DNA from: an uncultured Eubacteriales bacterium
Lineage (GTDB): Bacteria; Bacillota; Clostridia; Oscillospirales; CAG-272
Assembly (NCBI GenBank): GCA_934417455.1
Contig: CAKRWK010000015.1
Location: 1 to 11,602 of the forward strand
Direction of reading: 5' to 3'
Length of the DNA: 11,602 nucleotides
Shown: one piece after another, positions 1 through 6,450 of the stretch
How positions within the stretch are numbered: position 1 is the first letter of the stretch
How the letters are laid out: the number at the start of each line of letters is the position of its first letter
Notes under the pieces: model-generated
What the model saw: only the letters and a program-made list of their open reading frames with translations
Databases searched by the model: none
Told to the model about the DNA's origin: nothing
Made by a program: the position numbers and the translations under genes

Positions 1-787
1 TCACACTTCTGACGGTCACTTTGTTGCCCTTGAAGGCATACGACACATAGGTGTTGTCCGTACCGGCGGCATATGTTCCGCTCTCGGAAGACAGATGACT
101 TTTTCCCGTGGCATAATCAATGGTCACGCCCGGTTGATTATTGTACGCATACACACAAAAATTCACACCCTCGCCGTTATCCTCCACGGAATATCCCTCC
201 ATGAGGACGCCGCGGGCGACAAGTTCGTCGCCTTCAAAAATCGGCGTGACGCGGTAAAGCACATGATGCCCCGTTTCCTTGACGTAGTCGGCCACCATGT
301 TTTCAAACGGCAGCATGCCTTCAATATTCAGGTAGCGCGTGCCGGTAATCAGGTTTTTCTCGTTGGCGTTTTCGCCGGTCAACTGGAATCCGATGAGGTG
401 GCAGCGGTTATACAGATATTTTCCGCTGATGTGGTCATATACGGCCGTTTGCCAACCGGAAGGTTTGACGGAGGAAATGCTTTCTCTGTCGTCCGTCGGC
501 ATGAGGTCACGACCGACGCAGGCATATGCTACGCCGCAACGGCCGAGCGCGTCGAGGTCACTGTACGACTCAAAAGATTTGGTGGTATACTCATCCTCGG
601 TAAAATACGGTTTTCCGTCGTTGATGACGACGACGGCATCCTCGCCGAACGGCGGAACGGACGACAAATCATAGGACGGGGCCTTCGGATTTTTGTTCTC
701 AAAAAACGAAAACGAACAGGCGGAGGAAAGCAGGAGCGCAAAAATAAGCAGCAGAGAGAGCGATATGCGTTTTATGTTTTTTACCAT
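1..787 (-). CDS. DNA/RNA non-specific endonuclease, exported lipoprotein (3' end outside window)
   Basis: 262 residues are visible and the frame is still open at base 1, so the C-terminus is missing. The start ATG (787-785) follows a GGAGGAA ribosome site and overlaps the end of the upstream gene by 7 nt. Residues 1-24 form a lipoprotein-type signal peptide: basic start, leucine-rich core, then LSSAC with the lipid-anchor cysteine at 24. Residues about 75-225 match the NS_2 (EndA-like) nuclease family. The active-site block is YNRCH at 126-130, with His130 the likely general base, followed by the asparagine-rich ENANEKN (139-145) that in this family binds the catalytic metal. Family hallmarks LITGTRYLNIEGM (146-158) and QPGVTIDYATG (218-228) follow. 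The family cuts DNA and RNA without sequence preference, in uptake, nutrition or defence; the lipid anchor would place this one outside the membrane. Residues after about 230 are an extension I do not recognise. Family assignment is strong; role is inferred. Confidence 0.88.
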   Translation of the reverse strand, partial: MVKNIKRISLSLLLIFALLLSSACSFSFFENKNPKAPSYDLSSVPPFGEDAVVVINDGKPYFTEDEYTTKSFESYSDLDALGRCGVAYACVGRDLMPTDDRESISSVKPSGWQTAVYDHISGKYLYNRCHLIGFQLTGENANEKNLITGTRYLNIEGMLPFENMVADYVKETGHHVLYRVTPIFEGDELVARGVLMEGYSVEDNGEGVNFCVYAYNNQPGVTIDYATGKSHLSSESGTYAAGTDNTYVSYAFKGNKVTVRSV

Positions 788-1188
788 GTGTATATTTCCT
801 CCGTAATCTTTTCATGCGAAGAACCTGCAAACTCAAATGTGCTCTGCGGGGTTCTATTTGTAAAGTCAAGCGTGCATTTTAGGTCCGACGGGTAGTGCCG
901 GTTCCAGCGATAGACAATAACGCGGTCACCGGGGCGGACAATCTTTTTCGGGTCGTCGTCTTCCAGAAAAGCCGTATCTCCCGCGCCGGCGGCCGACAGG
1001 AAATCCTCCCGCGCCGCGACGGGGCCTTCCCCTTCATCGGTAAACATTTTGCCGGAATAGGGATTCATGTACAGCGGCGCGCCGCCGCATAAAGACAAAA
1101 GACGGGCACGCATGAGGCGGTCTTTGCTCTGCCTTTTCCGGCAGAACATCATGCCCATGCGGTCATCTACGCAAAAAGCAACAGTCAT
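781..1188 (-). CDS. Conserved 135-aa protein of unknown function, coupled to the nuclease gene
   Basis: The frame is open up to 1296, but the ATG at 1188-1186 is chosen because GAAAGGA lies just upstream and the predicted promoter -10 (1228-1233) lies inside any longer version. The 135-residue product has no signal peptide or membrane segment, so it should be cytoplasmic. Three blocks look conserved: VDDRMGMMF..KRQSKDR (7-24), VYRWNRHYP (92-100) and FAGSSHEKITEEIY (120-133). From memory this pattern belongs to a clostridial family that databases sometimes label 'ribonuclease Z'. No metallo-beta-lactamase HxHxDH motif is present and the protein is far too short, so that label would be wrong. 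Its TAA stop (783-781) lies inside the first codons of the nuclease gene, so the two are co-transcribed and probably translationally coupled. The coupling suggests a shared role, for example an inhibitor or processing partner, but that is inference. Confidence 0.8.
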   Translation of the reverse strand: MTVAFCVDDRMGMMFCRKRQSKDRLMRARLLSLCGGAPLYMNPYSGKMFTDEGEGPVAAREDFLSAAGAGDTAFLEDDDPKKIVRPGDRVIVYRWNRHYPSDLKCTLDFTNRTPQSTFEFAGSSHEKITEEIYTW

Positions 1189-1227
1189 ATATATTTCCTT
1201 TCTTTTCCCGATGGTGCGGGTGGAAAA

Positions 1228-1256
1228 AGTATACCATATCCGCGGCTGTCTGTCAA
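1228..1256 (-). promoter_or_regulatory. Sigma-A promoter of the 135-aa protein / nuclease operon
   Basis: On the minus strand a perfect -35 TTGACA (1256-1251) and -10 TATACT (1233-1228) are separated by 17 nt. The start of transcription would be near 1221, giving a leader of about 33 nt before the ATG at 1188. It faces away from the htpG promoter; the two -35 boxes are about 33 nt apart. Confidence 0.8.
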
Positions 1257-1289
1257 TCGGGAATTTTTTTATTTTCTTTTCCGAATGTA

Positions 1290-1318
1290 TTGACAAAACG
1301 AAAAAAGGGTGTTATAAT
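1290..1318 (+). promoter_or_regulatory. Sigma-A promoter of htpG
   Basis: Perfect consensus: -35 TTGACA (1290-1295), 17-nt spacer, -10 TATAAT (1313-1318). Transcription should begin near 1324-1326, right at the start of the CIRCE operator, so HrcA bound there would block initiation. The leader before the htpG ATG is about 68 nt. Such a strong promoter implies high expression when not repressed. Confidence 0.9.
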
Positions 1319-1322
1319 CAAG

Positions 1323-1349
1323 TTAGCACTCGGAAGTTTTGAGTGCTAA
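1323..1349 (+). promoter_or_regulatory. CIRCE operator (HrcA binding site) upstream of htpG
   Basis: A perfect inverted repeat TTAGCACTC (1323-1331), 9-nt spacer, GAGTGCTAA (1341-1349) matches the CIRCE consensus exactly. CIRCE is the operator of HrcA, the heat-shock repressor that normally controls dnaK and groESL operons. It sits 4 nt after the -10 box, the usual repressing position. This places htpG here in the HrcA regulon by sequence; binding itself is not shown. Confidence 0.96.
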
Positions 1350-1392
1350 TGTATAGTAAATCATTTCTTTTTCAGAAAGAAGGAATCAGAAT

Positions 1393-3279
1393 ATGGCAAA
1401 AAAACAATTCAAAACGGAATCGCAGAAACTCCTTGACATGATGATCAACTCCATCTACACGCACAAGGAAATTTTCCTGCGCGAGTTGATTTCCAACGCA
1501 TCGGACGCCATTGACAAACGATATTTCCGTTCCCTGACGGATACATCGGTCGGCCTTGACAAAGACGCGTACGAAATCCGCCTTGCCGCCGACAAGGATG
1601 CACGCACGCTGACGATAACAGATAACGGTATCGGTATGACGGCGGACGAACTCGAAAACAACCTCGGTACCATTGCCAAGAGCGGCTCGTTCGACTTCAA
1701 AAAGAACAACACGGACGCGGCGGACGTGGACATCATCGGTCAGTTCGGCGTAGGCTTCTACTCCGCCTTCATGGTGGCCGACAATATCCGCGTGACCTCT
1801 CTTACGGTAGGCGCGGACAAGGCATGGGTCTGGGAATCCTCGGGCGTGGACGGCTATACGATAAAGGAAGCGGACAAAGCCGAGGCCGGCACGGAAATCG
1901 TGCTTCACATCAAACCCGACACGGACGATGAAAAATACGGCGATTTTCTCGAGGAATATCGCCTGCGTTCGCTGATTAAAAAGTACTCCGATTATATCCG
2001 CTACCCCATCCGCATGAAGGTCAGCCACGAAAAACTCAAAGAAGGTTCGGACAAGGACTACGAAACCGTGATAGAGGATGAAACACTCAACAGCATGGTG
2101 CCTCTGTGGAAGAAGGACGCGTCCGCCGTCACGGAAGAGGAATACAAGAACTTCTACACGGAAAAATTCTTTGACTACGAGGCTCCCCTCAAAGTCATCA
2201 CGCAAAAATCCGAAGGCACGGCCACATATACCGCCCTGCTCTTCATCCCCTCGCACGCTCCCTACAATTACTATACGAAGGATTACGAAAAGGGGCTGGA
2301 ACTTTATTCAAGCGGCGTGATGATTATGGAAAAATGCGCCGACCTGCTTCCTGACTACTTCGGATTTGTCAAAGGCCTGGTCGACTCGTCCGACCTGTCG
2401 CTGAACATCTCGCGAGAAACGCTGCAACATGACCGTCAACTGAAAGTCATGGCCAAGGCCATCGAAAAGAAAATCAAGAGCGAACTTCTGAAGATGCTGG
2501 AGAGCGACCGCGCGTCCTATGAAAAATTCTTCAAAGCCTTCGGTCTGCAACTCAAATACGGCCTGTATTCCGATTACGGTATGCACAAGGACGTCCTGTC
2601 CGATCTCGTGATGTTCACGTCGTCGAAAGAAGGCAAACTTGTCACACTGAAAGAGTATACAGACGGCATGCCCGCCGACCAGAAGGCCATTTACTACGCG
2701 CCCGGCGAAACCAAAGAACGCATCGAAATGCTCCCGCAGGTGGAAGCCGTCAAAGCCAAGGGCTACGAGGTGCTGTATCTGACGGATGACGTAGACGAAT
2801 TTGCCCTGCGCATGCTCGGTAAATACGCCGACAAGGAGTTCCGCAACGTCACAACCGACGCGCTGGACATCGCTTCCGACGAAGAAAAGGCAAAGACCGA
2901 AGAGGAAAACAAAAATTCCGAAGGCCTGCTCTCTCTTATGAAAGAGGCTCTCGGCAACGAAGTTTCCGCCGTGCGGTTCACCGGTGCATTGAAAAATCAC
3001 CCTGTCTGCCTGTCGAGCGAAGGCGAAGTTTCCGTAGAGATGGAAAAGGTGCTCAACAAGATGCCGGGTGCCGACGAGGCGGGCGTCAAGGCCAACATCG
3101 TCCTTGAAATCAACCGCGACCACAAAGTGGCCGACAAACTGAAAGCCCTGTACGAAACCGACAAGGAAAAAGTCAAGGCGTATGCCAAGATTCTTTATGC
3201 CGAAGCGCGGCTTATCGGTGGCCTTTCCGTAGAAAATCCGACGGAGTTTGCCGACCTTGTGTCCGACCTGATGGTATAA
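1393..3279 (+). CDS. htpG: Molecular chaperone HtpG (bacterial Hsp90)
   Basis: 628 residues, close to the 624 of E. coli HtpG, so full length. HtpG is an ATP-driven homodimeric chaperone in the cytosol that remodels late-folding and stress-damaged proteins, usually with DnaK. The N-terminal GHKL ATPase domain (about 1-215) shows all nucleotide motifs: ELISNASDAID (31-41, catalytic Glu31 and Mg-binding Asn35), DNGIGM (77-82), GTIAKSG (92-98) and the lid loop GQFGVGFYS (116-124). The middle domain (about 225-490) holds GFVKGLVDSSDLSLNISRE (325-343) with the conserved ATP-sensing Arg342. The C-terminal part (about 500-628) is the dimerisation domain. The start follows AGAAAGAAGGA with good spacing and the gene ends in TAA. 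It is transcribed alone from a strong promoter under CIRCE control and ends at a strong hairpin. Confidence 0.98.
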   Translation: MAKKQFKTESQKLLDMMINSIYTHKEIFLRELISNASDAIDKRYFRSLTDTSVGLDKDAYEIRLAADKDARTLTITDNGIGMTADELENNLGTIAKSGSFDFKKNNTDAADVDIIGQFGVGFYSAFMVADNIRVTSLTVGADKAWVWESSGVDGYTIKEADKAEAGTEIVLHIKPDTDDEKYGDFLEEYRLRSLIKKYSDYIRYPIRMKVSHEKLKEGSDKDYETVIEDETLNSMVPLWKKDASAVTEEEYKNFYTEKFFDYEAPLKVITQKSEGTATYTALLFIPSHAPYNYYTKDYEKGLELYSSGVMIMEKCADLLPDYFGFVKGLVDSSDLSLNISRETLQHDRQLKVMAKAIEKKIKSELLKMLESDRASYEKFFKAFGLQLKYGLYSDYGMHKDVLSDLVMFTSSKEGKLVTLKEYTDGMPADQKAIYYAPGETKERIEMLPQVEAVKAKGYEVLYLTDDVDEFALRMLGKYADKEFRNVTTDALDIASDEEKAKTEEENKNSEGLLSLMKEALGNEVSAVRFTGALKNHPVCLSSEGEVSVEMEKVLNKMPGADEAGVKANIVLEINRDHKVADKLKALYETDKEKVKAYAKILYAEARLIGGLSVENPTEFADLVSDLMV

Positions 3280-3330
3280 TCCGCAGGGTGGCACGACGTG
3301 CCATCCACACATAGGTAAACATCTTTCAAA

Positions 3331-3380
3331 GAAACAGCCTCGGAAGGCCGGTACGGCCTTCCGAGGCTGTTTCTATTTAT
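3331..3380 (+). terminator. Strong hairpin terminator after htpG, probably bidirectional
   Basis: A perfect 20-bp stem (3331-3350 with 3354-3373) closed by a GTA loop is followed by the T-rich stretch TATTTATTTT. It begins 51 nt after the htpG stop. Read on the minus strand, the stem is followed by TTTGAAAGATGTTT, so it may also end the convergent lipoprotein gene, whose stop is at 3469. The two genes share this 189-nt gap and no other terminator is evident. Confidence 0.88.
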
Positions 3381-3468
3381 TTTCCCTTACATCACCCACG
3401 GCCGCCTGTCCGAGGATAGACGACCGCAGGCTTTGAAAGGCTATATGAAGAGAGTTGGCGTAAATGAT

Positions 3469-5703
3469 TTATGCAGTCGGATTGGAAGCGTAGAAAATCA
3501 TGACGTCGTCCACGCTCACGACTCCCTTACCGGCAGGCATTGCTTTGATGTGCCAGTAGTTCCAAGTCGGGTCAGAGATATTGATAGGTGCTTTTCCCTT
3601 CGAGTTGATGATAGCAGTGTTGCCGCTTTCATCCGAAATGACAACGGTCAGCGCCGCGGTGGCCTTTTCGTACACATACGTGATGGTGTACCACGTTGTG
3701 CGATCGAGCAACAGACCGGTGTCGGTGTTACCGATTTTGATGTTCTGTCCGTCATGAACGGTGACGGGAGTACCGGAGATACCGAAATCCCACTTCCAGC
3801 TGATGTTGAAGTCGATAACGAGAGCACCGTCGCCATCCAGAGTATCAAAACGGAACTTAGCGGACATGGCCATGTAATCGGCAATGGGCTTCTTGTAAAT
3901 TTCCGCATTGAATACAGCCGCACCGGACGTGGAGTCCATGGACATGTACTTGTTGCCGTTTTCGGCCTTGGCGGTAATGTTGGACGCACCTGTCGTCGTT
4001 ATGGTAGCGCCATCTTCGTACTTTTCAAAATCCTGGAAGTAATTTTCATCGCAGGTGAAGGTCAGATTGCCGGTTTCCCCGCAACGAGCGCAGGAATGCG
4101 ACAGCGTTTTGTTCTGACTGTCTGCCGTAAACATCCACTGATGTCCGAGGGCAGCAATATCTTCGGTTTTCTCTCTGCCGCATGCACAGACGTAGGTAAC
4201 CGTACCGCCTTCCGTGCAGGTTGCGGTATTGGACTTCACCGTCCACTCGTGCGCCGCAAAATCAAGTTTCGCATCGCAGCCTTCGTCGGTGCACTCATGC
4301 CAGTGATTTTCCTCGTCCGTCGTCCATTCGGCAGCCGCATGGTGTTCGGGCTGAAGGATTTCTTCCTTATGTTTTCCGCACTTACAGTCGTAAACTCTCT
4401 TACCTTCCGTAAGCGTGCCGGGAGCAACATATTTATCGGTATCTTCTACCCAAGTGTGTTCTTCTTCGTCCACTTTGTTTCCGCAACGGGCACATTCATG
4501 CCAGTGCGTTTCGCTGTCCTCGTCGGTCAGCCATTCGCCGACGTCGTGAGCAATCATTCCGTCCGTGATGTCTTCTTTCTTTGTCGCGCCGCAGGCCGTG
4601 CAGGTATAGGTCTTTTCACCGGGCACACAGGTGGGTGCTTTCGTCACCGTACCGTCATTCCATGTGTGCACATGCTGTTCGGTTTTTGCAAAATCAGCAG
4701 AGAAGAATGCGATATCATCAATGTAAGCACCCTTGCCGTCGTCGTTCATGGTAACCGTGAAGTACGCCCAGGCATCCGCCGTCGCAAATGCAGAACCGCA
4801 TACGCCGATGCCGCTTTCGATATGGCCGTTTTCTTCAACCACGGTGCAAGTCAGGGTGTCATCCGCTTTTGTGTAAGCGTAGATTAACGTATACCATTTG
4901 TCAGCTTCGGCAATAACGGAGGAATTCCAGTCGGCAAGTTTGATGGTTCCGTCGGAATTCAGACCGGTGTTACCGAAACCGCCCCAAGTGTCGTCCTGGC
5001 CGGTCTTCTTGTATTTTCCGTTGACAACCAGACTCGGCGCTTTGTGCTCAACGCCGTCTTCATCCGTCCAGATAGGCATCCAACGAAGCGTCAGAATGTT
5101 GAGGTCGCGAATGGTCGGGTCGGCAGGAGAAATCATCGGGGAGGGCGTATTATTTCCGTGAATGCTATCCACGTCGTCGTACAGAAAACCGCAAAGGTTA
5201 CCGTTCAGGTTTTTGACAACGGATTTCACGGTGTTGGCATTGGGAGAGAAGCGAGAGCCTTCTTCCATATTTTCAAAGTCGTAAATGAAGTGGTTGGTCA
5301 GAACGGCCAAATCGGCATTGCAGGCCGAGCAGTGCTGAACCATGGTACGTTCCGGAATGTTCAGGATGTACTCGATGGTATGCGGTACACCGCTGGCCAC
5401 GGCAACGACTTTCTTATAATCGCACACCGAGCAGGTGTACGTTTTCTTGCCGTCTTTGCAGGAAGTCGCCGAAACGCCTTCTTCGACGCCGTCGTCATAC
5501 GTGTGCTTCACGGCATCCAGTTTGGCAGAGCAAACGGTACAGGCATGATAGTGATCGTCGTCATCGCCCGACCACGTAGTTGCGGGAACATGTTCGCCGG
5601 TCGGAGGAATGACTTCCTCATCCTGCATGCCGCACACGCAGGTCTTGACCAGCGTTCCGGCCACACCGCAGGTAGCGGGCGTGGAGAATGCTTCATCCGG
5701 CAC
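3469..5703 (-). CDS. C-terminal part of the interrupted lipoprotein: Cys-rich repeats and two jelly-roll-like modules
   Basis: This stretch can be opened from a GTG at 5703 (744 residues), with AAGGGAG 11 nt upstream as a possible ribosome site. The product would lack a signal peptide although its content looks exported, so an independent start is unlikely to be the native one. Counting from that GTG, residues 1-137 hold degenerate CxxC repeats (TCVC, CTVC, CSVC, CSAC). Residues 139-339 form a jelly-roll-like module starting IYDFENMEEG and ending YIDDIAFFS. Residues 344-553 hold clear repeats with WHECARCG and WHECTDEGC. Residues 555-742 are a second module from FQDFEKYEDG to VSVDDVMIFY. The two modules share the DFE..E.G opening, a W-Y-T-I/L-Y strand and the DD..I/M-F-F/Y end. 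The fold call (concanavalin/LamG-like) rests on this pattern only. Confidence 0.7.
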   Translation of the reverse strand: MPDEAFSTPATCGVAGTLVKTCVCGMQDEEVIPPTGEHVPATTWSGDDDDHYHACTVCSAKLDAVKHTYDDGVEEGVSATSCKDGKKTYTCSVCDYKKVVAVASGVPHTIEYILNIPERTMVQHCSACNADLAVLTNHFIYDFENMEEGSRFSPNANTVKSVVKNLNGNLCGFLYDDVDSIHGNNTPSPMISPADPTIRDLNILTLRWMPIWTDEDGVEHKAPSLVVNGKYKKTGQDDTWGGFGNTGLNSDGTIKLADWNSSVIAEADKWYTLIYAYTKADDTLTCTVVEENGHIESGIGVCGSAFATADAWAYFTVTMNDDGKGAYIDDIAFFSADFAKTEQHVHTWNDGTVTKAPTCVPGEKTYTCTACGATKKEDITDGMIAHDVGEWLTDEDSETHWHECARCGNKVDEEEHTWVEDTDKYVAPGTLTEGKRVYDCKCGKHKEEILQPEHHAAAEWTTDEENHWHECTDEGCDAKLDFAAHEWTVKSNTATCTEGGTVTYVCACGREKTEDIAALGHQWMFTADSQNKTLSHSCARCGETGNLTFTCDENYFQDFEKYEDGATITTTGASNITAKAENGNKYMSMDSTSGAAVFNAEIYKKPIADYMAMSAKFRFDTLDGDGALVIDFNISWKWDFGISGTPVTVHDGQNIKIGNTDTGLLLDRTTWYTITYVYEKATAALTVVISDESGNTAIINSKGKAPINISDPTWNYWHIKAMPAGKGVVSVDDVMIFYASNPTA
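3478..4041 (-). repeat. Second jelly-roll-like module of the lipoprotein (duplicated with 4687-5289)
   Basis: See the first copy for the shared landmarks. This copy is slightly shorter, ends two residues before the stop, and has the aromatic strands FNISWKWDFGI and NYWHIKAM. It is therefore the extreme C-terminus of the protein, the end furthest from the lipid anchor. Confidence 0.65.
4045..4674 (-). repeat. Cys/His/Trp-rich repeat block of the lipoprotein
   Basis: Three to four units follow each other: APTCVPGEKTYTCTACG then HWHECARCG; a shorter unit with VYDCKCG then HWHECTDEGC; TATCTEGGTVTYVCACG then HSCARCG. The same unit occurs before the first jelly-roll module and at the N-terminus (5931-5290). 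Paired CxxC with nearby His could bind metal or form disulfides; which one cannot be seen from sequence. Confidence 0.7.
4687..5289 (-). repeat. First jelly-roll-like module of the lipoprotein (duplicated with 3478-4041)
   Basis: The encoded module opens with FIYDFENMEEGSRF and closes with KGAYIDDIAFFSA; a central strand reads KWYTLIYAYTK. The second copy repeats the same order with FQDFEKYEDG, TWYTITYVYEK and GVVSVDDVMIFY. The copies are clearly related in protein sequence but well diverged, so the duplication is old. Confidence 0.65.
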
Positions 5704-5742
5704 AAATTCGTGTGCTCCCTTACCGGAAACGGCACTGCATCC

Positions 5743-6036
5743 CTAGCGCTGGCATTCATTCCAGTGATCTACGCTGTTCGTGCTCCATTTCTCGGCGAAA
5801 TCGTGTCCGAGAGCGGCAATTTCTTCCGTCTTGGTTTCACCGCATTCGTCGCAGGTATACAGCTTGGAGCCTGCCTCCTCGCAGGTCGCCTGTTTGGTAA
5901 TCTCGCCTTTATCCCACTTATGGGTATGTTCGCCACTGGGATCGGGCGGGGTTTCCTGCTTACCGCAGGAACTCATGGCAAACACCAAACAAAGAACGGT
6001 GAGCGCCATCAGGAGAAAACTAAGAAATTTTCTCAT
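5743..6036 (-). CDS. N-terminal piece of the interrupted lipoprotein (97 aa before the TAG)
   Basis: If TAG terminates, this is the translated product from the native start. Residues 1-24 are a lipoprotein signal peptide (MRKF, hydrophobic core, SSC with Cys24). They are followed by a Pro-rich linker (EHTHKW at 36-41) and one Cys repeat with ATCEEAG (50-56) and the YTCDECG pair (60-66), then IAALGHDF and HWNEC. It would be a small exported lipoprotein without any of the jelly-roll modules. Confidence 0.6.
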   Translation of the reverse strand: MRKFLSFLLMALTVLCLVFAMSSCGKQETPPDPSGEHTHKWDKGEITKQATCEEAGSKLYTCDECGETKTEEIAALGHDFAEKWSTNSVDHWNECQR

Positions 6037-6060
6037 AAGATTCCTTTCTTGCCGTGTACC

Positions 6061-6072
6061 GGAAATATTTCC
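6061..6072. repeat. 12-bp perfect palindrome in the lipoprotein leader
   Basis: GGAAATATTTCC reads the same on both strands. It lies in the untranslated leader between the predicted transcription start (about 6098) and the ATG at 6036. It could be an operator, but a 12-bp palindrome can occur by chance and I recognise no regulator for it. Confidence 0.25.
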
Positions 6073-6104
6073 TGCCCCTACGGCAATCGGGGCGTTCTGT
6101 AAAT

Positions 6105-6133
6105 ATTGTATCATTTCGGAATCCATTTTTCAA
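6105..6133 (-). promoter_or_regulatory. Sigma-A promoter of the cysteine-rich lipoprotein gene
   Basis: On the minus strand -35 TTGAAA (6133-6128), a 17-nt spacer and -10 TACAAT (6110-6105) give a good sigma-A promoter. Transcription would start near 6098, leaving a leader of about 60 nt. It shows that the lipoprotein gene is transcribed separately from the O-acylation operon upstream. It also indicates that the promoter of the interrupted gene has not decayed. Confidence 0.75.
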
Positions 6134-6336
6134 TAGGTTTTGAAGTATTTGTAAAAGTTCGTGAAAAGTGCCCAAGAAGTGTTTCATCCCTTGCGATTTT
6201 TGTTTCGCTGTTTTACTTTTTGCCGGATTTTTTGTGCAAATTGACGAAACCTCCTGCGAAAAGTGAAAAAAGAATCGGCACAAATGAAGAATACAGGCAT
6301 GTTTTTCGGAACAATCCCAAGCGTTTGGAAAAGGAG
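6134..6336. other. Intergenic stretch with no gene (middle of the 6037-6450 gap)
   Basis: The full gap between the lipoprotein start and the next stop codon is 414 bases. It holds the lipoprotein leader and promoter on the left and a terminator on the right. Between them I see only AT-rich sequence without a ribosome site followed by a plausible coding frame on either strand. An uncharacterised small RNA cannot be excluded. Confidence 0.5.
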
Positions 6337-6382
6337 GGAAAAAGCGGAAAAACGCGCAAAACGTGCGTTTTTTCCGCTTTCC
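6337..6382 (-). terminator. Hairpin terminator of the O-acylation operon
   Basis: The arms AAAGCGGAAAAACGC (6341-6355) and GCGTTTTTTCCGCTTT (6365-6380) pair with one bulged base around a 9-nt loop. Read on the minus strand the stem runs into TTTTTCCCTCC, giving the U-tract of a factor-independent terminator. It lies about 70 nt after the stop of the last operon gene at 6451. Confidence 0.65.
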
Positions 6383-6450
6383 GGATATAATTATATTGTT
6401 GCTTTTTGACGGTTTTTGCAGATATACGGAGAGGTCACGACAGGCATACT

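Larger units (their letters stand above)
3469..6036 (-). pseudogene. Large cysteine-rich repeat lipoprotein gene interrupted by an in-frame TAG
   Basis: One continuous frame of 855 codon positions runs from the ATG at 6036 to the TAA at 3469, broken only by a TAG at 5745-5743 (position 98). No frameshift is involved: repeat structure continues in the same frame on both sides. The start is set by AAAGGAA just upstream; the frame is open to 6126 but the signal peptide begins at 6036. The layout is: signal peptide and lipid-anchor Cys24; a Cys/His/Trp-rich repeat block (36-248); jelly-roll-like module (250-450); a second Cys-rich block (455-664); a second jelly-roll-like module (666-853). Repeat units read roughly HxW...T..PTC...G...YTC..CG..K.E.I..H....W......HWHEC..CG. 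The amber falls in HWNECQR-stop-GCSA where the sister repeat has HWHECTDEGCDA, so Glu (GAG to TAG) is the simplest ancestral codon. It may be a pseudogene, a sequencing error or a recoded codon. Function is unknown; surface attachment or glycan binding is a guess from the modules. Confidence 0.82.

Noticed and set aside
1..70. Resemblance between the nuclease tail (AAGTDNTYVS) and the right-edge protein (NAAGNTYMSVD)
   Set aside because: The match is short and low-complexity, and the surrounding residues do not align; I treat it as chance.
1189..1296. 36-residue N-terminal extension of the 135-aa protein
   Set aside because: It would cover the predicted promoter -10 and -35, has no ribosome site, and the internal ATG at 1188 has a good one.
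2308..3312. Minus-strand open frame opposite htpG (334 codons)
   Set aside because: It lies inside an unmistakable htpG and reaches into its terminator region; the product is unstructured antisense sequence.
3433..4887. Plus-strand open frame opposite the lipoprotein gene (484 codons)
   Set aside because: The minus strand carries regular Cys repeats and duplicated modules; the plus-strand product shows no recognisable domain and seems a shadow.
6073..6096. Small hairpin GCCCC/GGGGC in the lipoprotein leader as a riboswitch
   Set aside because: Only a 5-bp stem with a 10-nt loop is visible; no known riboswitch core is present.
5044..6102. Plus-strand open frame spanning the amber site (352 codons)
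   Set aside because: It runs through the lipoprotein signal peptide region and into its promoter on the other strand, with no motif of its own, so the interrupted minus-strand gene is the better reading.
6037..6126. 30-residue N-terminal extension of the lipoprotein
   Set aside because: The signal peptide begins at the ATG at 6036, which has AAAGGAA upstream, and the extension overlaps the -10 box of the promoter.
6106..6390. Possible 94-codon plus-strand gene in the intergenic gap
   Set aside because: It would start at TTG without a ribosome site, and it overlaps a minus-strand promoter and a terminator hairpin.
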